Source: Aureibacter tunicatorum
GTDB taxonomy: Bacteria > Bacteroidota > Bacteroidia > Cytophagales > Cyclobacteriaceae
NCBI RefSeq assembly: GCF_036492635.1
Contig: NZ_AP025305.1
Location: forward strand, 1-64,000
Direction: 5' to 3'
DNA: 64,000 bases
Position 1 is the first letter of the stretch. Each line of letters begins with the position of its first letter. Made by a program: the position numbers and the translations under genes. Below the pieces are notes generated by a model that had not been told where the DNA came from, did no database searches, and saw only the letters and a program-made list of their open reading frames with translations. Shown in pieces: positions 1-9,199 of this stretch.

Positions 1-169
1 TATTAAGTTAAAAGGCGTGAAACACATATTCATAGTTTTTGAATTTTAATTCTTTCGATCAAAAACTGTTTTAAAACATAGTTCACGTCTTATTTGCCAT
101 TTGGCTGAAGGAAAATACTATGAAATAACTAATTTTTATTATCTTAGAAGACTGTCAATACCGTTAAGA

Positions 170-3100
170 ATGAGTGAGATCCAATACGATAAGCAATACA
201 AGGGCGATAAAGATGTCCATAAAAAGATCCAAAAGTTCAAAAAAAGGTACTACGCGAACTTCTTGATCAAAGGAAGCCTTCTTTTCACAGCGTTGGTGCT
301 TTCGCTCTACGTATTCTTCAATCTTATTGAGCATATCGCCGAATTCAACAGATATGGAAGAACATTCATTTTCTACTTGTTCGTCATATTGTCAGCTGGA
401 GCATTGATTTATTGGGTTATTAATCCTTTGCTTTATTTATTAGGAATAAGAAAAACCATTTCTGATGAAGAAGCCGCTCAAAAAATCGGTAATTACTTCC
501 CGGGAATAAGCGATAAATTATTGAACTTGCTTCAACTTGAGAATATTGCTGACAAGAACGATCTGGCAAAAGCCGCAATTGAAAATGGGAAAAACACCTT
601 TAAAAACCAGCATTTCGAAGAAGCTGTTGAGACCAAAAAGAATAAAAGATACGTTCCTTATGCTATCTTGCCAGTGTTTTTAATAGCTCTCATAGTAGTG
701 ATTAGCCCAAGCCTGTTTACAAAAAGCACAAAAAGAATCATAGAACATCAGAGAGACTTTCTTCCAGAATTGCCTTTTAAGCTCAAAGTTCAAAATGAAA
801 GTTTATTGGCATTTCAAAATGAAGACTTCACATTGAATATACAAGCTGTTGGAGAAAGCTTGCCTGCGGATTTATATCTTGTCACAGACTCTAGACGCAT
901 AAAAATGCAAAAAGAACCCGGAGGCCTTTTCAAGTACACTTTCCCGAAAATGCAAAGCAATGAGTCTTTTGATATCGAAGCACTGGGGCTGAAAGAAGGC
1001 CCATTCTTTATAGTTGTCAAGAACAGGCCTAACTTGAGAGGATTCAATGTTGACCTGAAATATCCTTCGTACACAAAAATTCCCAACGAACAAATTGCCA
1101 ATTTAGGCAACCTGACAGTACCGGAAGGAACAGAAGCCTCATGGATATTCAACACTTTGGACGCTGACTCTCTATCCATGTTTTTTCCAACAACAGAAGA
1201 AATTGAATCGCTTGAATCCAAGGATAAAAATTTATTCTCTCACACAAGAGTATTAACTGAAAGTGGCCCTTATGAAATAAAGTTATCAAACGAATTCAGC
1301 CCGAATATCGACCAAATCATATATCAAATCGATGTAATAAAAGATCAATATCCAAAAATCACATTTGAGCAATTCAAGGATACTACGCTATACAAGTACA
1401 TAATATTCGGTGGGAACCTTACTGACGACTACGGCATATCCAGCCTGAATTTATATTATAAAAAAGAAGGAGAAAAGAAGTACAAAAGGCAAGCTGTGTC
1501 TATCGCCAAAAACAAAGCGCAACAAGGCTACTATTATCAGTGGCCTTTGGATTCATTGAAATTAACTCCAGGCCAAAATGTCAGCTATTACCTTCAAGTA
1601 GCAGACAATGATCAAGTCAATGGCGCTAAAACAGCTAAAACCGCGACCTTTAGTTTTAAAACTCCTGAAAAAAGCGAAATAAAAGAAAGCATCGCCCAAA
1701 GCAGTAGTAACAATCAAAAAGATATAGAAAAATCCATTCGAGAAGCCAAAGAGGTCAGAGACAATATCAAGAATATAGAGAATCGAATCAAAGGCAAAAA
1801 ATACTTGGATTGGCAAGACAGAAAAATGCTTGAAGCATTGGTTGAGCAAAAAAAGGAACTGGATAAAGAGCTTGAGGAGCTACAAAAACAACACAAGGAG
1901 GAACTAGCCAAAAGATCTCATTTCGATGAAATGGATAAAAACGATAAAATCGCTGAAAAAGCTAAAGAGCTTCAAAAGCTCATGAGCGAAGTGCTTGATG
2001 AGGAAACAAAAGAGCTTTATAGAGAACTTCAAAAATTGCTCGAGGAAAAACAATCAGACGTCAACGATATCAATGATAAGCTTGACGAGATTAGTTCCAA
2101 GGAGCAAAACTTGGAACAAGAACTAGAAAGGACTTTGGAGCTTTTTAAAAGAATGAAATTCGATTTCAAAGCGGAAGAAATTTCCAACAAACTCGAAGAG
2201 CTTCAAAAAAGAGAAGAGGAGCTGTCAAATGAAAAAATCACTGGTAAAAACTTCGATGAAATCGCCGAAAAACAAAAAGATATTGACAAGGAATTCGATG
2301 ATTTAGAAAAAGAATTCAAAGAACTTAGCGAACTGAATCAGGATATGAAAAATCCTGAAGCTATGCCTAATACTTCCGAAGAGCGAAATAATATTCAAAA
2401 CGAACAAGGCAATTTTCAAAATGCTCACGAGCAAAACAAAAAGAAGCAGGCCAATGAAAGCCAAAAGCAAATGAGCAAAGAAATGCAAAAGCTCGCTCAA
2501 AAAATGCGTGACATGCAAGCAAGCTCAGAAATGACTTCTCTTAATGAAAATCTAGACAATCTAAGATTCATACAATCTAACTTAATCAAAATATCCTTTG
2601 ATCAAGAAGATCTTATTAAAGAGTTCAGAAAAGTTAACCAGTCGGATCCAAAATTCGTTGAACTCTCTCAGGGACAGTTGAAAATCAAAGATGATAGCAA
2701 AATCATCAATGACAGCCTTATTGCTTTATCGCAAAGGGTTTTTCAACTATCAAGCTTTGTGACCAGAGAACTGAACGACATGAATACGAATATCGACAAT
2801 GCGACGATAAAAGTTAAAGAGAGAAAAGTAGCTGAAGCCATGGCCAAACAACAGTTTGCCATGACCTCGATGAACAACCTCGCGCTCATGCTCGATCAGG
2901 TGATGACTCAAATGCAACAACAAATGCAAAATGCAATGGGCAACTCTGATCCTAAGCAAAAGGGCGGAAAGCCCAAACTCAGCGATTTGCAAAAACAGCT
3001 GAATGAAAAAATTAAAAACTTGAAAAAGAGTGGCAAAAAAGGAAGACAACTCTCAGAGGAGCTTTCCAAGCTTGCTTCAGAACAAGAAAAGATACGCAGA

Positions 3101-3544
3101 GCTTTAGAGCAAGACGGCGACAAAAAAGGAAAAATAGATCCAAATGGGAAACCGTCTGAGGGAGAAGGCGAAGGAGAGAAAGAAGGCAAAGAAAATGGAG
3201 GAGGCAATCCTTATAAGAAGCTTGCCGAAAACATGGAAAATACTGAAATTGATCTAGTCAACAAACGCTTGACGCAAGAAATGATCAACAGGCAAGAAGA
3301 TATTCTCACCAAGATGCTGGAAGCTGAAAATGCTGAAAGAGAGGACGAATACGAGAAAGAAAGGGAAGCAGAACAGGCGTCTAGCTATGAGCAAGTAATG
3401 CCTAAAGCCTTTGAAGAGTATATAAAACTCAAAGAAAAGGAGTTAGAACGATTAAAAACCGTACCTTTGAGGTTCAATAAATATTACAAGGAAGAAGTTA
3501 ATCGTTATTTCAATAACAAGAACAAACAAAAAGATAATAATTGA
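170..3544 (+). CDS. DUF4175-type large membrane-anchored coiled-coil protein
   Basis: Large inner-membrane protein of the Bacteroidota DUF4175 type; its function is not established. Three hydrophobic segments are visible at about residues 32-52, 65-92 and 160-182. A beta-rich extracytoplasmic part follows, and from about residue 500 to the C-terminus there is a very long, highly charged Glu/Lys/Gln-rich coiled coil with Met/Gln-rich runs. The reading frame extends upstream to a TTG at 101, but the ATG at 170 (MSEIQYDKQ) gives a normal N-terminus and is preferred, for 1124 residues. The stop lies 2 bases before the next start, so it probably heads an operon with the ATP-binding protein and ybeY. 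Family assignment is from overall architecture, not an alignment. Confidence 0.75.
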   Translation: MSEIQYDKQYKGDKDVHKKIQKFKKRYYANFLIKGSLLFTALVLSLYVFFNLIEHIAEFNRYGRTFIFYLFVILSAGALIYWVINPLLYLLGIRKTISDEEAAQKIGNYFPGISDKLLNLLQLENIADKNDLAKAAIENGKNTFKNQHFEEAVETKKNKRYVPYAILPVFLIALIVVISPSLFTKSTKRIIEHQRDFLPELPFKLKVQNESLLAFQNEDFTLNIQAVGESLPADLYLVTDSRRIKMQKEPGGLFKYTFPKMQSNESFDIEALGLKEGPFFIVVKNRPNLRGFNVDLKYPSYTKIPNEQIANLGNLTVPEGTEASWIFNTLDADSLSMFFPTTEEIESLESKDKNLFSHTRVLTESGPYEIKLSNEFSPNIDQIIYQIDVIKDQYPKITFEQFKDTTLYKYIIFGGNLTDDYGISSLNLYYKKEGEKKYKRQAVSIAKNKAQQGYYYQWPLDSLKLTPGQNVSYYLQVADNDQVNGAKTAKTATFSFKTPEKSEIKESIAQSSSNNQKDIEKSIREAKEVRDNIKNIENRIKGKKYLDWQDRKMLEALVEQKKELDKELEELQKQHKEELAKRSHFDEMDKNDKIAEKAKELQKLMSEVLDEETKELYRELQKLLEEKQSDVNDINDKLDEISSKEQNLEQELERTLELFKRMKFDFKAEEISNKLEELQKREEELSNEKITGKNFDEIAEKQKDIDKEFDDLEKEFKELSELNQDMKNPEAMPNTSEERNNIQNEQGNFQNAHEQNKKKQANESQKQMSKEMQKLAQKMRDMQASSEMTSLNENLDNLRFIQSNLIKISFDQEDLIKEFRKVNQSDPKFVELSQGQLKIKDDSKIINDSLIALSQRVFQLSSFVTRELNDMNTNIDNATIKVKERKVAEAMAKQQFAMTSMNNLALMLDQVMTQMQQQMQNAMGNSDPKQKGGKPKLSDLQKQLNEKIKNLKKSGKKGRQLSEELSKLASEQEKIRRALEQDGDKKGKIDPNGKPSEGEGEGEKEGKENGGGNPYKKLAENMENTEIDLVNKRLTQEMINRQEDILTKMLEAENAEREDEYEKEREAEQASSYEQVMPKAFEEYIKLKEKELERLKTVPLRFNKYYKEEVNRYFNNKNKQKDNN

Positions 3545-3546
3545 TA

Positions 3547-3948
3547 ATGGATTCGATAAATATTGAAATACCATCATTAAGTGAAAATATCAGAATCATT
3601 GAAAGCTTCATCGACAATGTGAAGGACAAGTTCAATCTTAATGATGACATTTATGGAAATATAATGATTGCTGTTACGGAATCCGTAAACAACGCTATAA
3701 ATCATGGCAACAAAAAAGACAAGTCTAAAAATGTTAGCATAACCATGAATTATAGCGAAGATGAAATAAAATTCATCGTTTCAGATGAAGGAGAGGGATT
3801 TGATTACAATCATCTACCAGATCCAACGGCTCCGGAGAACATTGACAAGCCAAGCGGCAGAGGCATATTCTTGATGAAGCATCTTTGTGATGAAATTGAA
3901 TTCAAATCGGAAGGAAGCGTCGCTGAACTAACATTTTACTTGAACTAA
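3547..3948 (+). CDS. ATP-binding protein of the anti-sigma/serine kinase (RsbW-like HATPase) family
   Basis: Small stand-alone GHKL-type ATPase of 133 residues. The N box is seen in ESVNNAINHGNK, the G1 box in DEGEGFD and the G2 region in GRGIFLM, in the order expected for RsbW/SpoIIAB-like domains. There is no dimerisation or sensor domain. Such proteins can bind or phosphorylate an anti-anti-sigma factor, but no such partner is adjacent here, so the target is unknown. The ATG at 3547 is preferred to the TTG at 3541 that overlaps the preceding stop. Its stop codon overlaps the ybeY start (TAATG), which suggests translational coupling. Confidence 0.8.
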   Translation: MDSINIEIPSLSENIRIIESFIDNVKDKFNLNDDIYGNIMIAVTESVNNAINHGNKKDKSKNVSITMNYSEDEIKFIVSDEGEGFDYNHLPDPTAPENIDKPSGRGIFLMKHLCDEIEFKSEGSVAELTFYLN

Positions 3949-4382
3949 TGGAGTCCACTATAGAGTTTTATAGCGAAGAGATTTCTTTTGAAGTTCCAGA
4001 AGAGGAAAAGATCAAGCAATGGATAGATGCAGTTATTCAAAATCACGGTAAAAAATCTGGAGACATTAGCTTCATTTTTTGCGACGACGAATATCTTCAT
4101 CAAATAAACGTTCAATACTTGGACCATGATACGCTTACCGACATTATAACATTTGACAATTCCGATGAAGAAGATGTTATAGAGGGAGATATTTTCGTAA
4201 GTGTTGACAGAGTAAATGAAAATGCCAAATCATTCGAAACTACTTTCGATAATGAACTTAAAAGAGTGATCATACATGGCATATTGCATTTATTAGGCTT
4301 CAAAGACAAATCTGATGAAGAAGCTCAAAATATGAGGGATAAAGAAGATGAATCGCTAGCGATTTTCAATAAAATCCAATAA
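3948..4382 (+). CDS. ybeY: rRNA maturation endoribonuclease YbeY
   Basis: Metal-dependent single-strand endoribonuclease acting in 16S rRNA 3'-end maturation and ribosome quality control. The signature helix HGILHLLGFKD is present with His110 and His114. Residue 120, where the third zinc ligand normally is His, is Asp here. I recall GFKDK-type endings from other Bacteroidota, so this is probably lineage-typical rather than damage. The length of 144 residues is normal. It overlaps the previous stop codon by one base and is the last gene before the parS pair and mnmG. Confidence 0.9.
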   Translation: MESTIEFYSEEISFEVPEEEKIKQWIDAVIQNHGKKSGDISFIFCDDEYLHQINVQYLDHDTLTDIITFDNSDEEDVIEGDIFVSVDRVNENAKSFETTFDNELKRVIIHGILHLLGFKDKSDEEAQNMRDKEDESLAIFNKIQ

Positions 4383-4392
4383 TCAATCTTAA

Positions 4393-4408
4393 CGTTCCAC
4401 GTGAAACA
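4393..4408 (+). other. parS-like centromere site (one mismatch)
   Basis: The 16-mer CGTTCCACGTGAAACA differs from the widely conserved ParB-binding parS sequence TGTTCCACGTGAAACA only at the first base. It lies between ybeY and mnmG, 23 bases from a second site in inverted orientation. ParB family proteins load on such sites near the origin to organise chromosome segregation. The sequence match is direct; activity is inferred. Confidence 0.8.
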
Positions 4409-4431
4409 CTAAGCGAACTATAAATCCGTTA

Positions 4432-4447
4432 TGTTTCACGTGGAACA
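4432..4447 (-). other. parS centromere site (perfect consensus)
   Basis: The + strand reads TGTTTCACGTGGAACA, whose reverse complement is exactly the parS consensus TGTTCCACGTGAAACA. With the site at 4393 it forms an inverted pair that could also extrude a hairpin. There is no T-run after it, so a terminator role is unlikely. Its position about 4.3 kb from the DnaA-box cluster fits the origin-proximal placement of parS in many bacteria. Confidence 0.88.
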
Positions 4448-4536
4448 TTTGTTTATTATAGAATAAGCAATAAACAGCTTATTTGAAAAACCTTCCTAAA
4501 TAGGCAGGTCAATGGGTATTGTGAAAAAGAATAAAG

Positions 4537-6402
4537 ATGTTTAAGGAATACGATTTAATTGTTGTAGGTGCTGGCCATGCAGGATGCGAGGCTGCCGCTG
4601 CTGCTGCAAACATGGGTAAAAGTGTGTTGTTGGTAACGATGAATATGAACACTATTGCTCAAATGTCATGCAATCCAGCTATTGGAGGAGTTGCCAAAGG
4701 ACAAATCGTAAGAGAAATAGATGCATTGGGAGGCCAAACAGGCATTGTTTCCGATAAGTCTATGATACAATTCAGGCTTTTAAATAGGTCTAAAGGTCCA
4801 GCCATGTGGAGTCCAAGAACTCAAAACGACCGTATGAGATTTGCTGAAGAGTGGAGGATATTGCTCGAGCATACCGATAATGTGGACTTCTGGCAAGAAA
4901 TGGTAACTGGCCTTATCGTTGAAGATAATATGATAAAAGGAGTTACTACATCTTTGGGCCTTGAAATAAAATCCAAAGCAGTAGTTTTAACCAATGGAAC
5001 TTTTCTAAACGGAATTATTCATATTGGAGAAAAACAATTCGGAGGAGGAAGAACAGGGGAAAGTGCTGCTAAAGGCATTACAGAACAATTGGTATCCTTA
5101 GGTTTCGAATCCGGAAGAATGAAAACTGGAACGCCTCCAAGGGTTGACGCTAGATCATTGAACTTTGATCTAATGGAAGAGCAAGCTGGAGATGACGAGC
5201 CTCAAAAATTTTCTTATAGCACAGAAACCGTAACGCTTAAAGAACAAAGAAGCTGTTATATTACATATACTAATCCTGAGGTTCATGAAATTTTGAAAAC
5301 AGGATTTGAAAAATCACCTATGTTCAACGGTCGAATCAAAGGCTTGGGCCCTAGATACTGTCCGTCCATAGAGGATAAAATCAACAGATTTGCAGAAAGA
5401 GAAAGACATCAAATTTTCGTTGAGCCAGAAGGCTGGAATACAGTGGAAATTTATGTGAATGGATTCTCATCGTCTTTGCCTGAAGATGTGCAAATGAAAG
5501 CTTTGAAAAAAATCAAAGGTTTTGAAAATGTAAAAATGTTCAGGCCTGGATATGCTATCGAATATGATTTCTTTCCGCCTACGCAACTAAAAAACACTCT
5601 GGAAACAAAACTTGTAAAAGGCTTATTCTTTGCTGGACAAATCAATGGCACAACGGGTTATGAAGAAGCTGCGGCACAAGGATTGATGGCAGGGATCAAT
5701 GCGTCTTTGATGATTGATCAAAAAGGCCCATTCATTCTAAAAAGATCTGAAGCTTATATCGGTGTTTTGATTGATGACTTGATCAATAAAGGAACCGAAG
5801 AGCCTTACAGGATGTTTACCTCAAGAGCTGAGTATAGAATACTTCTAAGGCAAGACAATGCTGATATCAGGCTTACTCAAAAAGGATTTGAGATAGGATT
5901 GGCTACAGAAGATCGTCTCAACAATATGCTTTCGAAAAAAAGCAATATTGCTAAAATTCTGAATGATCTTAAGCAGAAAAAACTAAAACCTAGCTTGTTG
6001 AATGAGCATTTGGAGAGATTTGGAACAGCGCCAGTAAGAGAATCTCAAAGCGCTTACAATATTCTAAAAAGACCAGAAATAGATTGTGAAAAAATCGGTC
6101 AAATATCAGAGTCCATTAAAGAATATCTTTTTAAATATAGCAGAGAAGAAATCGAAGAAGCGGAAATTCTCGTCAAATACGACAACTATATAGAAAAAGA
6201 GAAAAAGCTGGCTGAAAAGATAGAAAGCTTGGAAAACTTCGAAATCAGACGAGAAATAAACTACGAAGAGATTGTAACTCTTTCAAAGGAAGCTAGAGAA
6301 AAACTAAACAAGATCAAGCCTGAAACACTAGGACAAGCCTCTCGAATAAGCGGAGTTTCTCCAGCAGACATATCCATACTAATGGTATATTTGGGAAGGT
6401 AA
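4537..6402 (+). CDS. mnmG: tRNA uridine-5-carboxymethylaminomethyl modification enzyme MnmG (GidA)
   Basis: FAD-dependent subunit of the MnmE-MnmG complex that installs the (carboxymethyl)aminomethyl group at U34 of certain tRNAs. The N-terminal dinucleotide-binding motif [10 protein letters not shown] is clear, as are the family motifs [21 protein letters not shown] and [16 protein letters not shown]. The length of 621 residues is normal, and the C-terminal helical region ends with the usual tRNA-binding segment. mnmG lies next to the replication origin in many bacteria, which agrees with the parS sites upstream and DnaA boxes downstream. A terminator follows at 6436. Confidence 0.97.
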   Translation: MFKEYDLIVVGAGHAGCEAAAAAANMGKSVLLVTMNMNTIAQMSCNPAIGGVAKGQIVREIDALGGQTGIVSDKSMIQFRLLNRSKGPAMWSPRTQNDRMRFAEEWRILLEHTDNVDFWQEMVTGLIVEDNMIKGVTTSLGLEIKSKAVVLTNGTFLNGIIHIGEKQFGGGRTGESAAKGITEQLVSLGFESGRMKTGTPPRVDARSLNFDLMEEQAGDDEPQKFSYSTETVTLKEQRSCYITYTNPEVHEILKTGFEKSPMFNGRIKGLGPRYCPSIEDKINRFAERERHQIFVEPEGWNTVEIYVNGFSSSLPEDVQMKALKKIKGFENVKMFRPGYAIEYDFFPPTQLKNTLETKLVKGLFFAGQINGTTGYEEAAAQGLMAGINASLMIDQKGPFILKRSEAYIGVLIDDLINKGTEEPYRMFTSRAEYRILLRQDNADIRLTQKGFEIGLATEDRLNNMLSKKSNIAKILNDLKQKKLKPSLLNEHLERFGTAPVRESQSAYNILKRPEIDCEKIGQISESIKEYLFKYSREEIEEAEILVKYDNYIEKEKKLAEKIESLENFEIRREINYEEIVTLSKEAREKLNKIKPETLGQASRISGVSPADISILMVYLGR

Positions 6403-6435
6403 ATTTTGTAATCTGACATTATTTTAAATACATTT

Positions 6436-6460
6436 AGGAGTGGCTAACACTCCTTTTTTT
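6436..6460 (+). terminator. Rho-independent terminator after mnmG
   Basis: A stem of seven pairs (AGGAGTG / CACTCCT) with a five-base loop is followed by a run of T. It ends six bases before the next ATG, so the following gene either has its promoter inside this short gap or depends on read-through. Confidence 0.8.
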
Positions 6461-6465
6461 ATGAT

Positions 6466-8193
6466 ATGAAGAGGCATTTATTAAGTAACTTGAAACTAAA
6501 AGGAAATATCATTTTAGGCTTTTCCATTTCATTCATGACATGGATGTCTTGCGCTAGTATTTCCCAACCTACTGGAGGTCCTAAAGACTCTATACCTCCA
6601 TCTATTATTTCTTCCACCCCAAAGGATCAATCTATAGACTTTACCGGAGATAGAATAAAATTGACCTTTGATGAGTGGGTACAACTAAATAATCCGACAA
6701 AAGAAATGATCATCACACCCGATTTAGGTGGAAAAGTGATGACAAAACTCAAAGGTAAGAGCGTTGAAATTCGCTTTTTACAACCACTGGATAGCAACAC
6801 TACTTATACTATCAACTTCCAAAATAGTATTCAAGATGTTACAGAGAAAAATAGCTTAAGCTTGAATCAAGAAACTTTTTCTTTTAGCACAGGCAATTAT
6901 CTAGATTCGATTGTCGCTAGTGGCGAGTCAAGAGATATTCTGACAGACAAAGAAGTTAAAAACACCGTTATAGCTTTATACAGAGCAAATGATACCCTGA
7001 CTATCTTTAACGATAGACCTTATTACTTCACTAAAATCAGAGAAGAAAAAGATCGTCCACAAAGAACACCTAGAAGAAGAGGTGTTGAAATACCGGAAGA
7101 AAAAGGCGGAAAATTTAAAATACCGAATCTAAAAGCTGGAGAATATTTTGTTTACGCATTCAACGATGCCAATGAAAACCTAAAATATGATCCACAAACC
7201 GAAGGAATTGGTTTCTTGGTCGACCCTATTAGAATCGACAGCAATATCTATGACCTTGACATTCCACTGGTATTAATGGATGAAAGAGAGCTTGAAATAC
7301 AAAAAGCAGTAGCATCTGGACCATATTTTCAAATAGGCTTTAATAAATACATAGATACTTTTAATATCAAAAGTGATCGAAGTCTTATTTATAACCTTCT
7401 CTCAGATAATAAAACAATACAGTTTTACAATCTGGATAGCTTAGGAGAAGAGGATAGCATTAAGCTTGAAGTCTTTGCAATGGATTCATTGACCAATAAG
7501 ACTGACAGCACCCTTTACATGAAATTCAGAGAATCCAGAAGGAAGCCTGCCGAACTAGAAGAAAGCTTTGATCCGGGTAAAAGAAAGTATATCACTCATA
7601 ATTTCAAAGCTGAATATTCTTTTTCAAAACCGCTTAAGGAAGTCATTACAGATAGTATTTTCTTCTACTATGACTCTTTGAATACAATTGAAATAACCGA
7701 AGAGGATCTTACTTTCAACAATACAAGAAACCATGTAACACTGGAAAAAAACATAGAGCTTGACACTATTCTTTATGATTCGATTCCAATCACAGAATTC
7801 AATAAAGTGCTTTTATATGGAGGCAGAGGAGCCTTTGTAACCATTGAGAACGATAGCTCTAGTGAGATACAGAAAGCCTTTACTTTCGCAAAGGAAGAGC
7901 TCGTAGGTAGCCTAGCGGGATCAATTACTACAGAAGAGCCAAACTATATCATTCAGTTATTGAATGCCAAATATGAGCTGTACGACCAACAATACAACGG
8001 AGAAGAATATTTTTTCAGAGATCTTGATCCAGGTGAATATAGAATCAGAATCATAGTTGATAAAAATGGAAATGGCAGATGGGATCCAGGAAATATTTTA
8101 ACAAAAACTCCACCTGAGCCTGTATATTTCTTTAAAGACAAAGTAATAGTTCGCGCAAACTGGGAAATTGGAAACATCAATTTAGATTTCTAA
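6466..8193 (+). CDS. Ig-like domain (SbsA/Big_5-type) lipoprotein
   Basis: Predicted lipoprotein of 575 residues. A hydrophobic signal ends in a lipobox with Cys29 (WMSC). Directly after it comes a Bacteroidota-typical segment, QPTGGPKDSIPP, followed by a Big_5/SbsA-like Ig domain (about residues 42-145: TFDEWVQL, then TYTINFQNSIQD). A second part contains carboxypeptidase-regulatory-like sheets (GEYFVYAFNDANENLKYD), and the C-terminal end has a similar DKNGNGRWDPG motif. The function is unknown; a surface or periplasmic structural role is an inference. The ATG at 6466 is used because the ATG at 6461 runs directly into a stop. Confidence 0.8.
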   Translation: MKRHLLSNLKLKGNIILGFSISFMTWMSCASISQPTGGPKDSIPPSIISSTPKDQSIDFTGDRIKLTFDEWVQLNNPTKEMIITPDLGGKVMTKLKGKSVEIRFLQPLDSNTTYTINFQNSIQDVTEKNSLSLNQETFSFSTGNYLDSIVASGESRDILTDKEVKNTVIALYRANDTLTIFNDRPYYFTKIREEKDRPQRTPRRRGVEIPEEKGGKFKIPNLKAGEYFVYAFNDANENLKYDPQTEGIGFLVDPIRIDSNIYDLDIPLVLMDERELEIQKAVASGPYFQIGFNKYIDTFNIKSDRSLIYNLLSDNKTIQFYNLDSLGEEDSIKLEVFAMDSLTNKTDSTLYMKFRESRRKPAELEESFDPGKRKYITHNFKAEYSFSKPLKEVITDSIFFYYDSLNTIEITEEDLTFNNTRNHVTLEKNIELDTILYDSIPITEFNKVLLYGGRGAFVTIENDSSSEIQKAFTFAKEELVGSLAGSITTEEPNYIIQLLNAKYELYDQQYNGEEYFFRDLDPGEYRIRIIVDKNGNGRWDPGNILTKTPPEPVYFFKDKVIVRANWEIGNINLDF

Positions 8194-8214
8194 AATATTA
8201 TTAATAAAGAAAAA

Positions 8215-8245
8215 AGCCCTGTCGATAATCGACAGGGCTTTTTTT
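8215..8245 (+). terminator. Rho-independent terminator after the Ig-like lipoprotein gene
   Basis: An 11-bp perfect stem (AGCCCTGTCGA / TCGACAGGGCT) with a three-base loop is flanked by A and T runs, so it could work in both directions. It marks the left border of the gene-free origin region. Confidence 0.92.
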
Positions 8246-9199
8246 ATGCCTCATTTTTTAACTGAAGCATCTCTCGTCCTTCAATTTTTATTTTTTATTC
8301 TAATACAACAAGCAAATCGTAGCATTCCGCTTCTTTAAAGTGAATAATATCTCTTATTCAAAGCCATTAAACTCATCAATTCTAATTAATCAAAATTTCA
8401 GAAATCGAAATATCACTTCAGCCCATTATCCTCAAAAAAAGTAATGAAAAGAGATAGTGAGCAATAGACATTATCCCATGTGATTTCTTATTCCCATTAT
8501 TTTCTACTGAAGAACTAGAAAAAATAGAATCTAGAAAAATCAATCTGGATGAACATTAATCAATTCGAACTTAATCAGAAAGACATTTTTTGAGATTTGA
8601 CTTTACTCAAAATCATAAGAAATAAAATGGCTTTAGAATTATTCGCGCAATCAGATAAAATTTTAGAGAAAAGTAAGACTGGAAATTCAGTAAAATTGAA
8701 AAAATACTTAAAAAGTTAAGCACATAAATTCTAAATGTGGATAAAAGCTAAAATAGGCGCTAAAATCAAATCAGGAACGATTTTATGTGAATATCTATGT
8801 GGATAATTGTTGATATGTCAACAAACAAGCCGATTTCAGTCCTTATAAATCCACCATTATGATCCACAAATCAACAGACTCAAATCAAATCTATAAGCAA
8901 CTCCTCTCTACAGTGTATAAACTGGTCTTAAAAAGCGCTTTTTCAACAAATCATCCACGATTTAATAATAAACAACAAGTTATCCACAAAAATTAAAAAT
9001 CAAGCGTATTTTTTGTTAATTTGCTAAATAACAACTAGATAGATGTGGATAAGATGTTTGTTAAATAACTCATCTTGTTTAAAAAATAAGACTTGTTAAG
9101 AAACAAGAACAAAATCAATTAGTTTTCAACGAATCCACACCTTAATAATAATAATAAACAGTTTTTTAAAAATAAATTATTAATATAAATACCTATTAA
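8246..9199. other. Putative chromosomal replication origin (oriC) in a 950-base gene-free region
   Basis: No plausible gene is seen. Four perfect DnaA boxes (TTATCCACA) occur at 8736-8744 (-), 8798-8806 (-), 8980-8988 (+) and 9044-9052 (-). One-mismatch boxes are at 8786-8794 (-) and 8860-8868 (+), and two more perfect boxes lie inside the next gene at 9337-9345 (-) and 9396-9404 (+). The last 80 bases (about 9120-9199) are extremely AT-rich, with an AAT/ATA repeat and T/A runs, and could be the unwinding element. The left half (8246-8735) holds no boxes. It is strongly C-biased: 22 C against 7 G in 8281-8400 by hand count. Nearby mnmG and parS support the call. No dnaA gene is in the window. 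Confidence 0.82.

Noticed and set aside
34-67. Inverted repeat AGTTTTTGA / TCAAAAACT at the left edge as a terminator
   Set aside because: No T-run follows and no upstream gene is visible. It may be a chance AT-rich repeat.
101-169. Longer N-terminus of the DUF4175 protein from a TTG
   Set aside because: The ATG at 170 starts a normal-looking protein, and the extra residues show no signal or motif.
2908-3207. Antisense open frames in the DUF4175, UvrA and giant genes
   Set aside because: They mirror low-complexity or repetitive codons, are unlike proteins, and overlap strong genes.
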